Source: Clostridium cellulovorans 743B
GTDB taxonomy: Bacteria; Bacillota; Clostridia; Clostridiales; Clostridiaceae
Length of the DNA: 64,000 bases
NCBI RefSeq assembly: GCF_000145275.1
Contig: NC_014393.1
Coordinates: 2,418,001-2,482,000 of the forward strand
Reading direction: 5' to 3'
In this document: one piece after another, positions 34,908-42,517 of the stretch
Position numbering within the stretch: position 1 is the first letter of the stretch
Layout: every line of letters begins with the position of its first letter
Translations under genes and position numbers: made by a program
The notes under the pieces: generated by a model
Seen by the model: only the letters and a program-made list of their open reading frames with translations
Databases searched by the model: none
What the model was told of the DNA's origin: nothing

Positions 34908-34950
34908 AAAGCCTTCAGGAAGATATATTTTTATAACCTGAAGGCTTTGT
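34908..34950 (+). terminator. Terminator of the sigma/anti-sigma operon
   Basis: A 12-bp perfect stem AAAGCCTTCAGG (34908-34919 with 34937-34948) with a 17-nt loop and a short T-rich tail. Confidence 0.7.
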
Positions 34951-35012
34951 TCTGAACTTTAAAGATTATTTAATTAATTCTAGCTATAGAAAGCTATTCT
35001 AAGTAAACTTTA

Positions 35013-35020
35013 GAAATTTT
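35013..35020. repeat. Left target-site duplication of the IS256-family element
   Basis: GAAATTTT, repeated exactly at 36553-36560. Eight bases is the usual duplication for IS256-family insertions. Confidence 0.7.
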
Positions 35021-35114
35021 GGCCGTATAAAAAATTTTGTGTAAACTGAATAAAAACAACTTCTTCTTGGTAATAATTGAAATAACAATATATTACAAGA
35101 AGGAGTTGTTTTTT

Positions 35115-36332
35115 ATGTCAAATGTGTCGAAAGAATTATTGAGAGAATTTATAAAGGAGCAGAACTTTACTAATGCTAATGAAGTATTAGATGCCATAAA
35201 AGGAATGTTTAGAGATGTTTTACAAGAGGCTTTGGAAGCAGAAATGGATGAAGAATTAGGTTATGGTAAGTATGATGTAACAGAAAAAGCAAGCGATAAT
35301 AGTAGAAATGGCTATTCAAAAAAGAAAGTTAAAACAGAATTAGGTGCAATAGAACTGAATATTCCAAGGGATAGAAATGGAGATTTTGAACCTAAAATAG
35401 TACCAAAACATCAAAGAACCATAAATGGAATTGAAGATAAAGTATTATCGCTTTATGCTTCGGGAATGACAACAAGAGATATATCTGAACAGGTTAAAAA
35501 TTTATATGATGTAGATATAAGTGCAGAAACAGTGTCAAATATAACTAATAGGATATTGCCAATGGTATCAGAATGGCAGAATAGACCTTTAGAAAACACA
35601 TATGCATTTGTCTTTATGGATGCAATCCACTATAAAGTAAGAGAAGAGAAACAGATTGTACTTAAAGCAGCTTACGTAGTAATAGGCGTAAGCCTGGACG
35701 GCGAAAAAGAAGTGTTAGGAATATGGATTGGTGCAAATGAGAGTAGTAAGTTTTGGCTTTCTGTTCTAAATGACCTTAGGAATCGAGGCGTACAAGATGT
35801 ACTAATCTTCTGTGTTGACGGCCTAAACGGCTTTAAGGATGCGATTGGCGCAACATTTCCATTCGCTAGAATTCAACGATGCATAATACACCAAATACGT
35901 TCTAGTATGAAGTATATACCATATAAGGATAAAAAGGCTTTTGTTGCAGATCTGAAGTATATATATGGTGCCGTTAATGAGGAAGTAGCTATGGAATATT
36001 TGATAGCTTTAAAGGATAAATGGTCTCAGAAGTATCCAAACGCAGTAAAAAGTTGGGAAGATAATTGGGATAATTTAAGTACATTCTTTGCCTTTCCTCA
36101 AAATATAAGAAAAATAATATATACTACAAATGTAATAGAGAGCTTAAATAGTCAATTTAGAAAAGTAACAAAGACTAAGCTAATATTTCCTAATGATGAA
36201 AGTTTATTAAAGATGCTATATTTAGCAGTTCAAAAAATATCAACAAAATGGAATAGAAATTATCGTGAATGGGATTTAGTAATCAATCAATTAAAAATAG
36301 TATTTAGCGAAGTGTTTGAAAAAATGGCATAA
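35115..36332 (+). CDS. IS256-family (Mutator-type) transposase
   Basis: 405 residues. A DDE transposase with Asp169 (FMDAIHY), Asp235 (CVDGLNGF) and Glu342 (TTNVIESLNSQFRK), at the spacing expected for IS256. ELGYGKY, NSRNGYSKK and the SLYASGMTTRDIS stretch in the DNA-binding region are also typical. AAGGAG precedes the ATG at 35115. There is no frameshift or internal stop, so it is potentially active. Confidence 0.95.
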   Translation: MSNVSKELLREFIKEQNFTNANEVLDAIKGMFRDVLQEALEAEMDEELGYGKYDVTEKASDNSRNGYSKKKVKTELGAIELNIPRDRNGDFEPKIVPKHQRTINGIEDKVLSLYASGMTTRDISEQVKNLYDVDISAETVSNITNRILPMVSEWQNRPLENTYAFVFMDAIHYKVREEKQIVLKAAYVVIGVSLDGEKEVLGIWIGANESSKFWLSVLNDLRNRGVQDVLIFCVDGLNGFKDAIGATFPFARIQRCIIHQIRSSMKYIPYKDKKAFVADLKYIYGAVNEEVAMEYLIALKDKWSQKYPNAVKSWEDNWDNLSTFFAFPQNIRKIIYTTNVIESLNSQFRKVTKTKLIFPNDESLLKMLYLAVQKISTKWNRNYREWDLVINQLKIVFSEVFEKMA

Positions 36333-36382
36333 AAAGAACCTTAATCTAGAATTAAATCTAAGATTAAAGTCCCTTTAGTAAA

Positions 36383-36436
36383 TTTCCTTAGGTATATTAT
36401 GTGCAATAAATGTTAATAATATACCTATGAAGGAAA
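36383..36436 (+). repeat. Hairpin in the IS 3' tail
   Basis: TTTCCTTAGGTATATTAT (36383-36400) pairs with the reverse complement at 36416-36436, with a small bulge. Possibly terminates transposase transcription or blocks read-through. A second short stem CTTAGACA/TGTCTAAG lies at 36463-36490. Confidence 0.5.
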
Positions 36437-36552
36437 TAAATTGTTCTTCACTAATATACATACTTAGACAAAAATCCAAGCCTGTCTAAGACTATAAATT
36501 AATGGTTATTTCCAAGAAGAAGATAAGAATACACGAAATAATTTACAGGCTC

Positions 36553-36560
36553 GAAATTTT
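36553..36560. repeat. Right target-site duplication of the IS256-family element
   Basis: GAAATTTT. Its last two bases are part of the stop codon (TAA on the minus strand) of the neighbouring coiled-coil gene, so the duplication keeps that gene's stop intact. Confidence 0.7.
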
Positions 36561-37431
36561 ATTTCACAGTTTCCAAACTTTCAGAATTTTGAAGTTTTAA
36601 GTTTAAAATAGCATTTTTTCCTTGCTCTTTTACTAGATCTTCTTTTAATGAGGAAATTTCCAAAACGTAATTTTTGATTTCTTCGCTAGTTTTATTAGTT
36701 AACGAAATAATATCTAATTGATGTTTTTCTTTTAAATTAGATATTTCTTGATTTTTTTTCATAGTGAGAGTGAGGATATAATTTTCGTTATTCTTTTCTT
36801 TTTCTTGTATCTGTGTCTTGAAAGAGTCAATTTTGTTATTTAAAAGTTTCATTTCTTCTTTATAGGCAATGATTTCCTTTGAAGCTTTTTCAAATTCTTC
36901 TTCTATAGCTTTACAGTGGATTATTTTCTTTTCTAATGCTTCGATTTGGATTTTGTACTGTGATAACAACTCATCGCTTTTAGAAGCTTCTTTATTGAGC
37001 TTTTCAATTACGCTTTCTAGTTCTTTTGTGCTCTTTTCTGTTAATGACAATGCTTTGGTTTTACTTTCCAAGGATTCTGTTGCTTTTTTTATCTCTTCCT
37101 CTTTTTGTTTTATCTCTTGTTCTTTTTGTTCTAGTATCTGTTCGTATTTTTTTTCTAAGCTACTTTCTATAGAATTATTCCTTGTTAAAGCGGTTTTAAA
37201 TATCTCAGAAATTCTTGTAAGATTATCTTGAAACTCTGATATATCCCTTTCTATACCACTGTTCCTTTTTAATTTATCTATCTCATACAATGCAATTAAA
37301 TTGTTCATAAAATCTTTGCTACTTAGGTCCTCTTCTTTTATAAACGCTGTGATTTTGTTTTTTAAATCTACAGGGATTTTCGCAGCCCAAGTTGTTATTT
37401 CTTCTTTTTCGTTTGTTTTAACTTCTTCCAT
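36559..37431 (-). CDS. Ribbon-helix-helix-like / long coiled-coil protein, unknown function
   Basis: 290 residues. The N-terminal ~50 residues (WAAKIPVDLKNKITAFIKEEDLSSKDFMNNLIALYE) look like a ribbon-helix-helix or MetJ/Arc-type DNA-binding segment. Nearly everything from about 60 to 280 is a charged coiled coil rich in Glu, Lys, Ser and Leu. The layout (DNA-binding head plus long coiled coil) resembles KfrA-type plasmid proteins, though the head is different. GGAGG precedes the ATG. It is transcribed divergently from a tyrosine recombinase across a region full of inverted repeats. The IS256-family element has landed exactly at its stop codon without changing the protein. Function not recognised. 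Confidence 0.65.
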   Translation of the reverse strand: MEEVKTNEKEEITTWAAKIPVDLKNKITAFIKEEDLSSKDFMNNLIALYEIDKLKRNSGIERDISEFQDNLTRISEIFKTALTRNNSIESSLEKKYEQILEQKEQEIKQKEEEIKKATESLESKTKALSLTEKSTKELESVIEKLNKEASKSDELLSQYKIQIEALEKKIIHCKAIEEEFEKASKEIIAYKEEMKLLNNKIDSFKTQIQEKEKNNENYILTLTMKKNQEISNLKEKHQLDIISLTNKTSEEIKNYVLEISSLKEDLVKEQGKNAILNLKLQNSESLETVK

Positions 37432-37833
37432 CTTTTTGCCTCCTGGAATCGCTTTTATCTCATTGATTTTTTCTTAATTATACTTACAAATTATATGTAC
37501 TCATATATTATATCAAAAAATATATATTTTGCATTCTTTTTTAAAAAAACCATGCAAAATCCACTAAAAAGTTAACTTATTTAACGTTAAAAAACATTGG
37601 TAAACTTAAGTAAACTCAAGTTTACCTATAAAGGGAAAGCATAAACTTTCAAATAAGACATAACTATAATTATGTCTTATTTGAAAAAGAGGAATAAGTT
37701 GTGGTAAAATAGTATAAACGGACGTTGGAAAATAGAAAAACTTTAAGAAATTATATAAAATCATAAATTAACTATAGAAAAAGGCACAAGAACATGAAAT
37801 TATGATGTTTTGAGTAAGGAAAAGAGGTATATT
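37432..37833. promoter_or_regulatory. Inverted-repeat-rich control region between coiled-coil and recombinase genes
   Basis: About 400 bp without a gene. Three inverted repeats: TTTTGCAT/ATGCAAAA (37527-37534 with 37552-37559); GGTAAACTT/AAGTTTACC (37599-37607 with 37618-37626), with another GTAAACT between; and a perfect 17-bp repeat (37647-37663 with 37670-37686). The last overlaps a candidate recombinase promoter: -35 TTGAAA at 37681-37686, 18-bp spacer, TGG-extended -10 TAAAAT at 37705-37710. These are candidate operators for the ribbon-helix-helix protein or binding arms for the recombinase. Confidence 0.55.
37647..37686. repeat. 17-6-17 perfect inverted repeat before the recombinase gene
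   Basis: Arms TTTCAAATAAGACATAA and its exact complement flank a 6-bp centre, CTATAA. Inside it is an 11-6-11 layout like XerC/D-type core sites. It could instead be an operator or terminator stem. Confidence 0.7.
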
Positions 37834-38664
37834 ATGACTGATCTAGATAAGTGGATAATAAAAATGAGAGAAGAAGATAAAAGTATTAATACTATTGAGA
37901 GTTATAAAGGTGATGTAATACAATTTATGAATTTTATAGAAAAAGAGCCAGAAGAAATAACTAAAGAAGATATACTTAAATATAAAGAATATCTAGCATT
38001 AAATGAAATGAGTGTTAAATCAGCAAATAGAAAATATATAAGTGTTAATAGTTTTTTTTCTTTTCTTCAAACTGAATTAGAAAAAGATGTTCAAATGAGA
38101 ATTAAAAAAGATAAAATACAAAATCAAGAATATTTAGAAGAAATGCTCGCTAAAGAGGATTTTGAGAATCTAGTTCAAGTTGCTTCTAGTTATAATGATT
38201 ATAGAGCTGTAGCAATTTTTAATACATTATTTTATACAGGAATGAGAATTAGTGAGGCTCTGCAATTAAAAACAACGGATATATCAAATGATGTTGTAGT
38301 TATAAAGGGTAAAGGTAGTAAGCATAGAAATGTATTTATACCTCAAAAACTAAAAAGCATCCTTAATACATATATGATTTATAGATTACCTTGTAAAAGC
38401 GATGCTTTGTTTACAGGAAAAAAAGGTCCTATAAATAGAAAAACCGTTGACGCAATAATAAAAAAATATGCTGCTATAGCTGGTATAAGCATGACAAAAG
38501 CTCATGCTCACAATTTTAGACATCTTTACTGTTTAACTTTAATTGAAAAAGGTCTTACAATTGATACTGTTGCAGATCTTGCTGGTCATAGCAATATTAA
38601 TACAACTAGAATATATACGAGAAAAACAAAGAATCAACTACTAGATACTATCAACGATTTATAA
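37834..38664 (+). CDS. Tyrosine recombinase / phage-type integrase (XerC/D-like)
   Basis: 276 residues. A SAM-like N-terminal domain (about 1-90) precedes the catalytic domain with the full residue set: Arg138 (TGMRISEAL), Lys163 (GKGSKHR), His226 and Arg229 (HNFRH), His252 (LAGHSNINTT) and nucleophile Tyr261 (RIYTR). It should cleave and rejoin DNA through a 3'-phosphotyrosine. The ATG at 37834 has GAGG upstream; a TTG at 37810 is in frame but lacks a site. It is not in the usual spot for housekeeping xerD. Its substrate site is unknown; inverted repeats just upstream are candidates. Confidence 0.88.
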   Translation: MTDLDKWIIKMREEDKSINTIESYKGDVIQFMNFIEKEPEEITKEDILKYKEYLALNEMSVKSANRKYISVNSFFSFLQTELEKDVQMRIKKDKIQNQEYLEEMLAKEDFENLVQVASSYNDYRAVAIFNTLFYTGMRISEALQLKTTDISNDVVVIKGKGSKHRNVFIPQKLKSILNTYMIYRLPCKSDALFTGKKGPINRKTVDAIIKKYAAIAGISMTKAHAHNFRHLYCLTLIEKGLTIDTVADLAGHSNINTTRIYTRKTKNQLLDTINDL

Positions 38665-38668
38665 ATCG

Positions 38669-38710
38669 AAAGCATCTATTGATATGTTCAATATTAATAG
38701 ATGCTTTTAA
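38669..38710 (+). terminator. Recombinase gene terminator
   Basis: A 12-bp perfect stem AAAGCATCTATT (38669-38680 with 38696-38707), then TTAAATTTTATT. Confidence 0.75.
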
Positions 38711-38741
38711 ATTTTATTCTTATAAACAAAATTATATGTTT

Positions 38742-39194
38742 TTATTTTTTATTGGTGCTTATTCTAAAAAATCCAGGATATTCTTCTACAGCTAGTTTGC
38801 TTAAGTCTCCATGTTCTTCAAGAAGCTCTTTTAAACCATCGATATCATCGATGTATTCTAGAGATATCTCTTCTTCGTTTAATCTATCATCGTCTATATA
38901 ATCATCAGATGTGTAATCATCGTCAATAAGTTGTATTTCTTCATCTGAAAGATACTCATCATCTGAACGTAATTCTGAATCTATGTCAGTTTGATTAATT
39001 ATTGATAACATTTCAGACTCTTCTTTTGTATCAATGACACTAGCTATTTGTATCGCCTTCGTGTCGATGCCTTCCATCTCTAGACACTTACCACAGTTGT
39101 TACATAGAACTTTTGGGTTTAAATCACAGTAGTCACATTTACCGCAATCATCACAACTTTTTCTATAATCAAAAATACAATTCTCATATCGCAT
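38742..39194 (-). CDS. Cysteine-rich N-terminus, acidic C-terminus; conserved-looking hypothetical
   Basis: 150 residues starting MRYENCIFDYRKSC. The first 40 residues hold eight cysteines in CxxCxxCxxC and CxxCxxC arrangements (CDDCGKCDYC, LCNNCGKC), suggesting binding of zinc or an iron-sulfur cluster. The remainder is strongly acidic with many Asp and Glu and no membrane helix. I do not recognise a named family. The ATG at 39194 follows a GGGGAG site about 12 nt upstream, rather far; an upstream in-frame ATG has no site. It may be cotranscribed with the TPR gene upstream. Confidence 0.7.
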   Translation of the reverse strand: MRYENCIFDYRKSCDDCGKCDYCDLNPKVLCNNCGKCLEMEGIDTKAIQIASVIDTKEESEMLSIINQTDIDSELRSDDEYLSDEEIQLIDDDYTSDDYIDDDRLNEEEISLEYIDDIDGLKELLEEHGDLSKLAVEEYPGFFRISTNKK

Positions 39195-39295
39195 AAAAAT
39201 GTTTTTCTCCCCTTTTTTCGCAGTATTATACATTATAGCACTTAAAGTTGCTATTATCAATATTATTGATTTTTGCCCAAAAGAATTATATTAAA

Positions 39296-40138
39296 TCATT
39301 GATTGAGTTTATGCATAGTTTGCTCTATAGTTTTTCTAAGGGATAATTGTTCTGAACGACAACAATTAAGAGCACGTTGAAACTCAAAGGTAGAAGTATT
39401 TAAAAAAGATTTATGAAAGTTTCGTCCAAGATTATTACATGCAATGCCATGAATAAAATGCCACCTTGCGTTGGTTGGATCTAAGTCTAAAGCTCTTCTG
39501 CTGTATGTAGCAACAATATAGTTTTGCTTATTTAGCTTTAATAATGTTTGGGCTAGATAACCATAATGTAATGCTTTATTTGGACCATAAGTAATTGAAT
39601 CTAGGTAGTAGATTATAGATTCTTCATCCTCTCCCCTAATATTCAGATATTGAGCTAAATTAAAATTAGCAGAAGCTCTTTTCTCTGAATCAGATGATTT
39701 GAGGTTTAGTTTTAAGCTATCCAAGAATTCAGAAATTTTTTGTTCTCCAGCAGTTGTACCTGATTGAAGCATTATGATTTTAAATTGATCTAGCTCCACA
39801 TAGCTCTCATTCGCTCTCTCAATGCTTTGAGGAATAGGTTCATCAAAAGTATAAGGAAGTTTAATTTTGTTGATCTCCATTCGTTCTAGTAATTTATAAA
39901 GGCGTTTACCGTCAGAAATTATTTTTTCTTCGGACAATGGTCTGTGGTTTTGTTCAATATTTTTTAAAAATAATACTTTGCTTAATATTTTATTAGATTC
40001 TTGAAAGCGCCCTGTAAAAAAACAACTAATTCCTAACATTAGTAAAAATTTAGGAACAACAGAGTCTGCAGTTTTAAGATATTCATAAACATCTTCGTAA
40101 TTTTCTATATTAAAAGCTTTTTCAGCCTCATTAAACAT
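39296..40138 (-). CDS. Tetratricopeptide-repeat protein, unknown function
   Basis: 280 residues, no signal peptide or membrane helix. TPR-like helices are visible at the start (AEKAFNIENYEDVYEYLKTA) and in the C-terminal half (ANFNLAQYLNIRGEDEESIIYYLDSI, ATYSRRALDLDPTNARWHFIHGIA). The middle (about 90-150) is not clearly repeat-like. Such proteins scaffold protein-protein contacts. GGAGG precedes the ATG. It lies between purB and the Cys-rich gene. Confidence 0.75.
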   Translation of the reverse strand: MFNEAEKAFNIENYEDVYEYLKTADSVVPKFLLMLGISCFFTGRFQESNKILSKVLFLKNIEQNHRPLSEEKIISDGKRLYKLLERMEINKIKLPYTFDEPIPQSIERANESYVELDQFKIIMLQSGTTAGEQKISEFLDSLKLNLKSSDSEKRASANFNLAQYLNIRGEDEESIIYYLDSITYGPNKALHYGYLAQTLLKLNKQNYIVATYSRRALDLDPTNARWHFIHGIACNNLGRNFHKSFLNTSTFEFQRALNCCRSEQLSLRKTIEQTMHKLNQ

Positions 40139-40252
40139 AAATACAGAACCTCCTTTACTTTGATTTTATATGTACTATCATATAAAGTCACAATTATAAA
40201 TTCGGTTGTTTTTGAAATATCTTTAATTTATATTATGATACTTTATGTAATT

Positions 40253-40298
40253 AAACAAAGCTAGAATATACATTAACTGCATACATCTAGCTTTGTTT
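40253..40298 (-). terminator. purB terminator
   Basis: A 13-bp perfect stem AAACAAAGCTAGA (40253-40265 with 40286-40298) downstream of purB on the minus strand. Confidence 0.75.
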
Positions 40299-40332
40299 TT
40301 ATATGATTTTTGATAATAATTTTAGACTTTTG

Positions 40333-41763
40333 TTAAACAGAAATATCAACTGACACTCCTAAATCTTCCTTATGAGATTCTAAAATTTCATTAACTATAC
40401 TACCAACAAATTCTTCAACTTGCATTGGAGCTCTTCCGATGAAATTTTTGCTATCCATTATTGCAGAAATTTCATCTTTGGTAATTTTGAAGTCTGGGTC
40501 ATTTACAATAGAATCTACTAGATTATTATCAAGGCCTTCTTGTTTGACTCTTTTTGAAGCTTCCATAGAATAGACTCTGATTTTTTCGTGAAGTTCTTGC
40601 CTATCTCCACCTTTTTTTACTGCTTCCATAAGTATGTTTTCTGTAGCCATGAATGGTAATTCAAAGTTAACTCTTGAAGCGATTACTTTTTCGTTAACAA
40701 CTAAGTTTTCAGTTATATTAATAAAAAGATTTAATACACCATCTAAAACTAAGAAACCTTCTGCAACAGATAATCTCTTGTTAGCTGAATCATCTAGAGT
40801 TCTTTCAAACCATTGCGTTCCAGCTGTTATAGCAGGATTTAGGGAATTAATTATAACGTGTCTTGCAAGGGCACTTATTCTTTCACTTCTCATTGGATTT
40901 CTCTTATAAGCCATAGCTGATGAACCTATTTGATTCTTTTCAAACGGCTCTTCCATCTCTTTAAAACTTTGTAGTATTCTCATATCATTACTGAACTTAT
41001 AAGCGCTCTGAGCAACCTCTGATAAAGTATTTAAAACGATAGAATCTACTTTTCTTGGATAAGTTTGACCAGTTACCCAATAGCTATCTTTAAAACCCAT
41101 TTTTGCACAAACTATTTTATCTAATTCTTTAACTTTTTCATTGTCGTTATCAAAAAGCTCCATAAAGCTTGCTTGAGTACCAGTTGTTCCTTTAACACCC
41201 CTAAATCTGAGTGTTTCTATAACATGATCAAGATTCTCTATATCTAAAACTAAATCTTCAATCCATAGTGCAGCTCTTTTTCCTACAGTAGTTAATTGAG
41301 CTGGTTGAAGATGAGTGTAACCTAGTGTAGGTACATCTTTATATTTTAAAGCAAATTTAGAAAGATTATTTATAACATTAATAGTTTTCTTTCTTATAAG
41401 CTTTAACGCTTCTCTCATAATTATTAAATCTGTATTATCACCTACATAACAACTTGTTGCACCAAGATGAATTATTCCTTTTGCGTTAGGACATTGTAAG
41501 CCATATGCATATACGTGGCTCATTACATCGTGACGAGTTTCCTTTTCTCTAGCTATAGCATCGTCATAATTAATGTTTTCGCTATTAGCTTTTAATTCAT
41601 TTATTTGTTCATCTGTAATATTTAAGCCAAGTTCTTGTTCACCTTCTGCTAGTGCTATCCAAAGCTTTCTCCAAGTTTTAAATTTCATGTTATCTGAAAA
41701 AAGATATGACATCTCCTTTGAAGAATATCTGCTATTTAATGGTGAATTGTATAAGTCTCTCAT
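40333..41763 (-). CDS. purB: Adenylosuccinate lyase
   Basis: 476 residues. It catalyses two fumarate-releasing steps, SAICAR to AICAR and adenylosuccinate to AMP. The superfamily signature SSAMAYKRNPMRSE is present, with HLGATSCYVGDNTDL and TLGYTHLQPAQ carrying the catalytic histidines. It is longer than the ~430-residue Bacillus enzyme, as in other clostridia. GGAGGT precedes the ATG. It is transcribed alone. Confidence 0.95.
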   Translation of the reverse strand: MRDLYNSPLNSRYSSKEMSYLFSDNMKFKTWRKLWIALAEGEQELGLNITDEQINELKANSENINYDDAIAREKETRHDVMSHVYAYGLQCPNAKGIIHLGATSCYVGDNTDLIIMREALKLIRKKTINVINNLSKFALKYKDVPTLGYTHLQPAQLTTVGKRAALWIEDLVLDIENLDHVIETLRFRGVKGTTGTQASFMELFDNDNEKVKELDKIVCAKMGFKDSYWVTGQTYPRKVDSIVLNTLSEVAQSAYKFSNDMRILQSFKEMEEPFEKNQIGSSAMAYKRNPMRSERISALARHVIINSLNPAITAGTQWFERTLDDSANKRLSVAEGFLVLDGVLNLFINITENLVVNEKVIASRVNFELPFMATENILMEAVKKGGDRQELHEKIRVYSMEASKRVKQEGLDNNLVDSIVNDPDFKITKDEISAIMDSKNFIGRAPMQVEEFVGSIVNEILESHKEDLGVSVDISV

Positions 41764-41922
41764 ATGTACCTCCGTATTAAAAAAATAGTTTTAAGCATTA
41801 TGTTCATATTATAACATATATTTATTAAATTTGTATCATGTTTGTTCGCAATTTCTACAAATCTTTTAAGTAATATTTTTTAATGGCAGTTAATATATTT
41901 AATGTAACAGGAGGTGAAATTT

Positions 41923-42135
41923 TTGCGTAAAATAAACATATTAGATAAGTTCTCAATAGTTTTAATACTAATTGGAGCATTAAACTGGGGACTTATAGGG
42001 TTAATAAAAGTTAATCTTGTTACATTAGTCTTTGGTGAACTATCTTTGATATCTAGAATAATTTATATAATAATAGGATTTTCAGCTATTAACTTCATAT
42101 ATTTTTTATTGAGGATTTTTCACCCAAAAAAATAG
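41923..42135 (+). CDS. DUF378 family small membrane protein
   Basis: 70 residues. Two membrane helices with the DUF378 signature LILIGALNWGLIGL and SRIIYIIIGFSAI. Function unknown. The start is TTG at 41923, with AGGAGGTG 6 nt upstream; the in-frame GTG at 41914 is part of that site. Its TAG stop lies inside the long palindrome shared with ptsH. Confidence 0.85.
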   Translation: MRKINILDKFSIVLILIGALNWGLIGLIKVNLVTLVFGELSLISRIIYIIIGFSAINFIYFLLRIFHPKK

Positions 42136-42176
42136 TAAAATAAAAGACTCTAATTAGAGTCTTTTATTTTACTATT
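42131..42176. terminator. 46-bp perfect palindrome: shared terminator of the DUF378 gene and ptsH
   Basis: Perfectly symmetrical about 42153/42154 with no mismatch. It contains the stop codons of both convergent genes (TAG at 42133-42135 and, on the minus strand, at 42174-42172). The outer arms give A/T runs on both strands. Confidence 0.9.
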
Positions 42177-42432
42177 CAGTAATTGATTCGATTGCTGTAG
42201 CTAATTCTTCAAGAGCTAATACTTCATCTTCACCGTTTGTAATAACGTTAACTGAAGCACCTTTTGTAACTCCAAGTGAAAGAACTCCTATTAAGCTTTT
42301 TGCGTTAGCTTTTTTACCGTTATATTCTAAAGTAACATCACATTTAAAACCTGATGCTTTTTTAACTAGTAATGTAGCAGGTCTAGCATGTAAACCAGTT
42401 TCACTTACAACAACGACTTCTTTATTTACCAT
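42172..42432 (-). CDS. ptsH: Phosphocarrier protein HPr
   Basis: 86 residues. His15 in ETGLHARPA is the site phosphorylated by enzyme I, and Ser46 in AKSLIGVLSLG is the HPr kinase site, so this is a true HPr and not Crh. It relays phosphate to sugar permeases and serves CcpA-based catabolite control. AAAGGTGG precedes the ATG. ptsI is not adjacent, which is usual for clostridia. Confidence 0.95.
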   Translation of the reverse strand: MVNKEVVVVSETGLHARPATLLVKKASGFKCDVTLEYNGKKANAKSLIGVLSLGVTKGASVNVITNGEDEVLALEELATAIESITE

Positions 42433-42517
42433 AATTATTTTACCACCTTTACATAATATTTATTTTCGTTACCATTTTAACATTATAGCATAAAGTATAC
42501 AACTATAAAAGTAGTAT

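Larger units (their letters stand above)
35021..36552 (+). mobile_element. IS256-family insertion sequence, complete
   Basis: About 1532 bp bounded by an 8-bp direct repeat. The left end GGCCGTATAAAAAATTTTG and the inverted right end GAGCCTGTAAATTATTTCG are imperfect terminal inverted repeats; GTGTA and, further in, CTTCTTCTTGG are shared. The left end resembles that of IS256 itself. It contains one intact transposase gene. About 220 bp lie between the transposase stop and the right end, holding two hairpins (36383-36436 and 36463-36490). The intact open frame and duplication suggest a fairly recent insertion. Confidence 0.85.

Noticed and set aside
35013..38710. Prophage or integrative conjugative element
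   Set aside because: Only a recombinase, a coiled-coil protein and an IS are present; no structural, replication or transfer genes and no flanking attachment repeats were seen.
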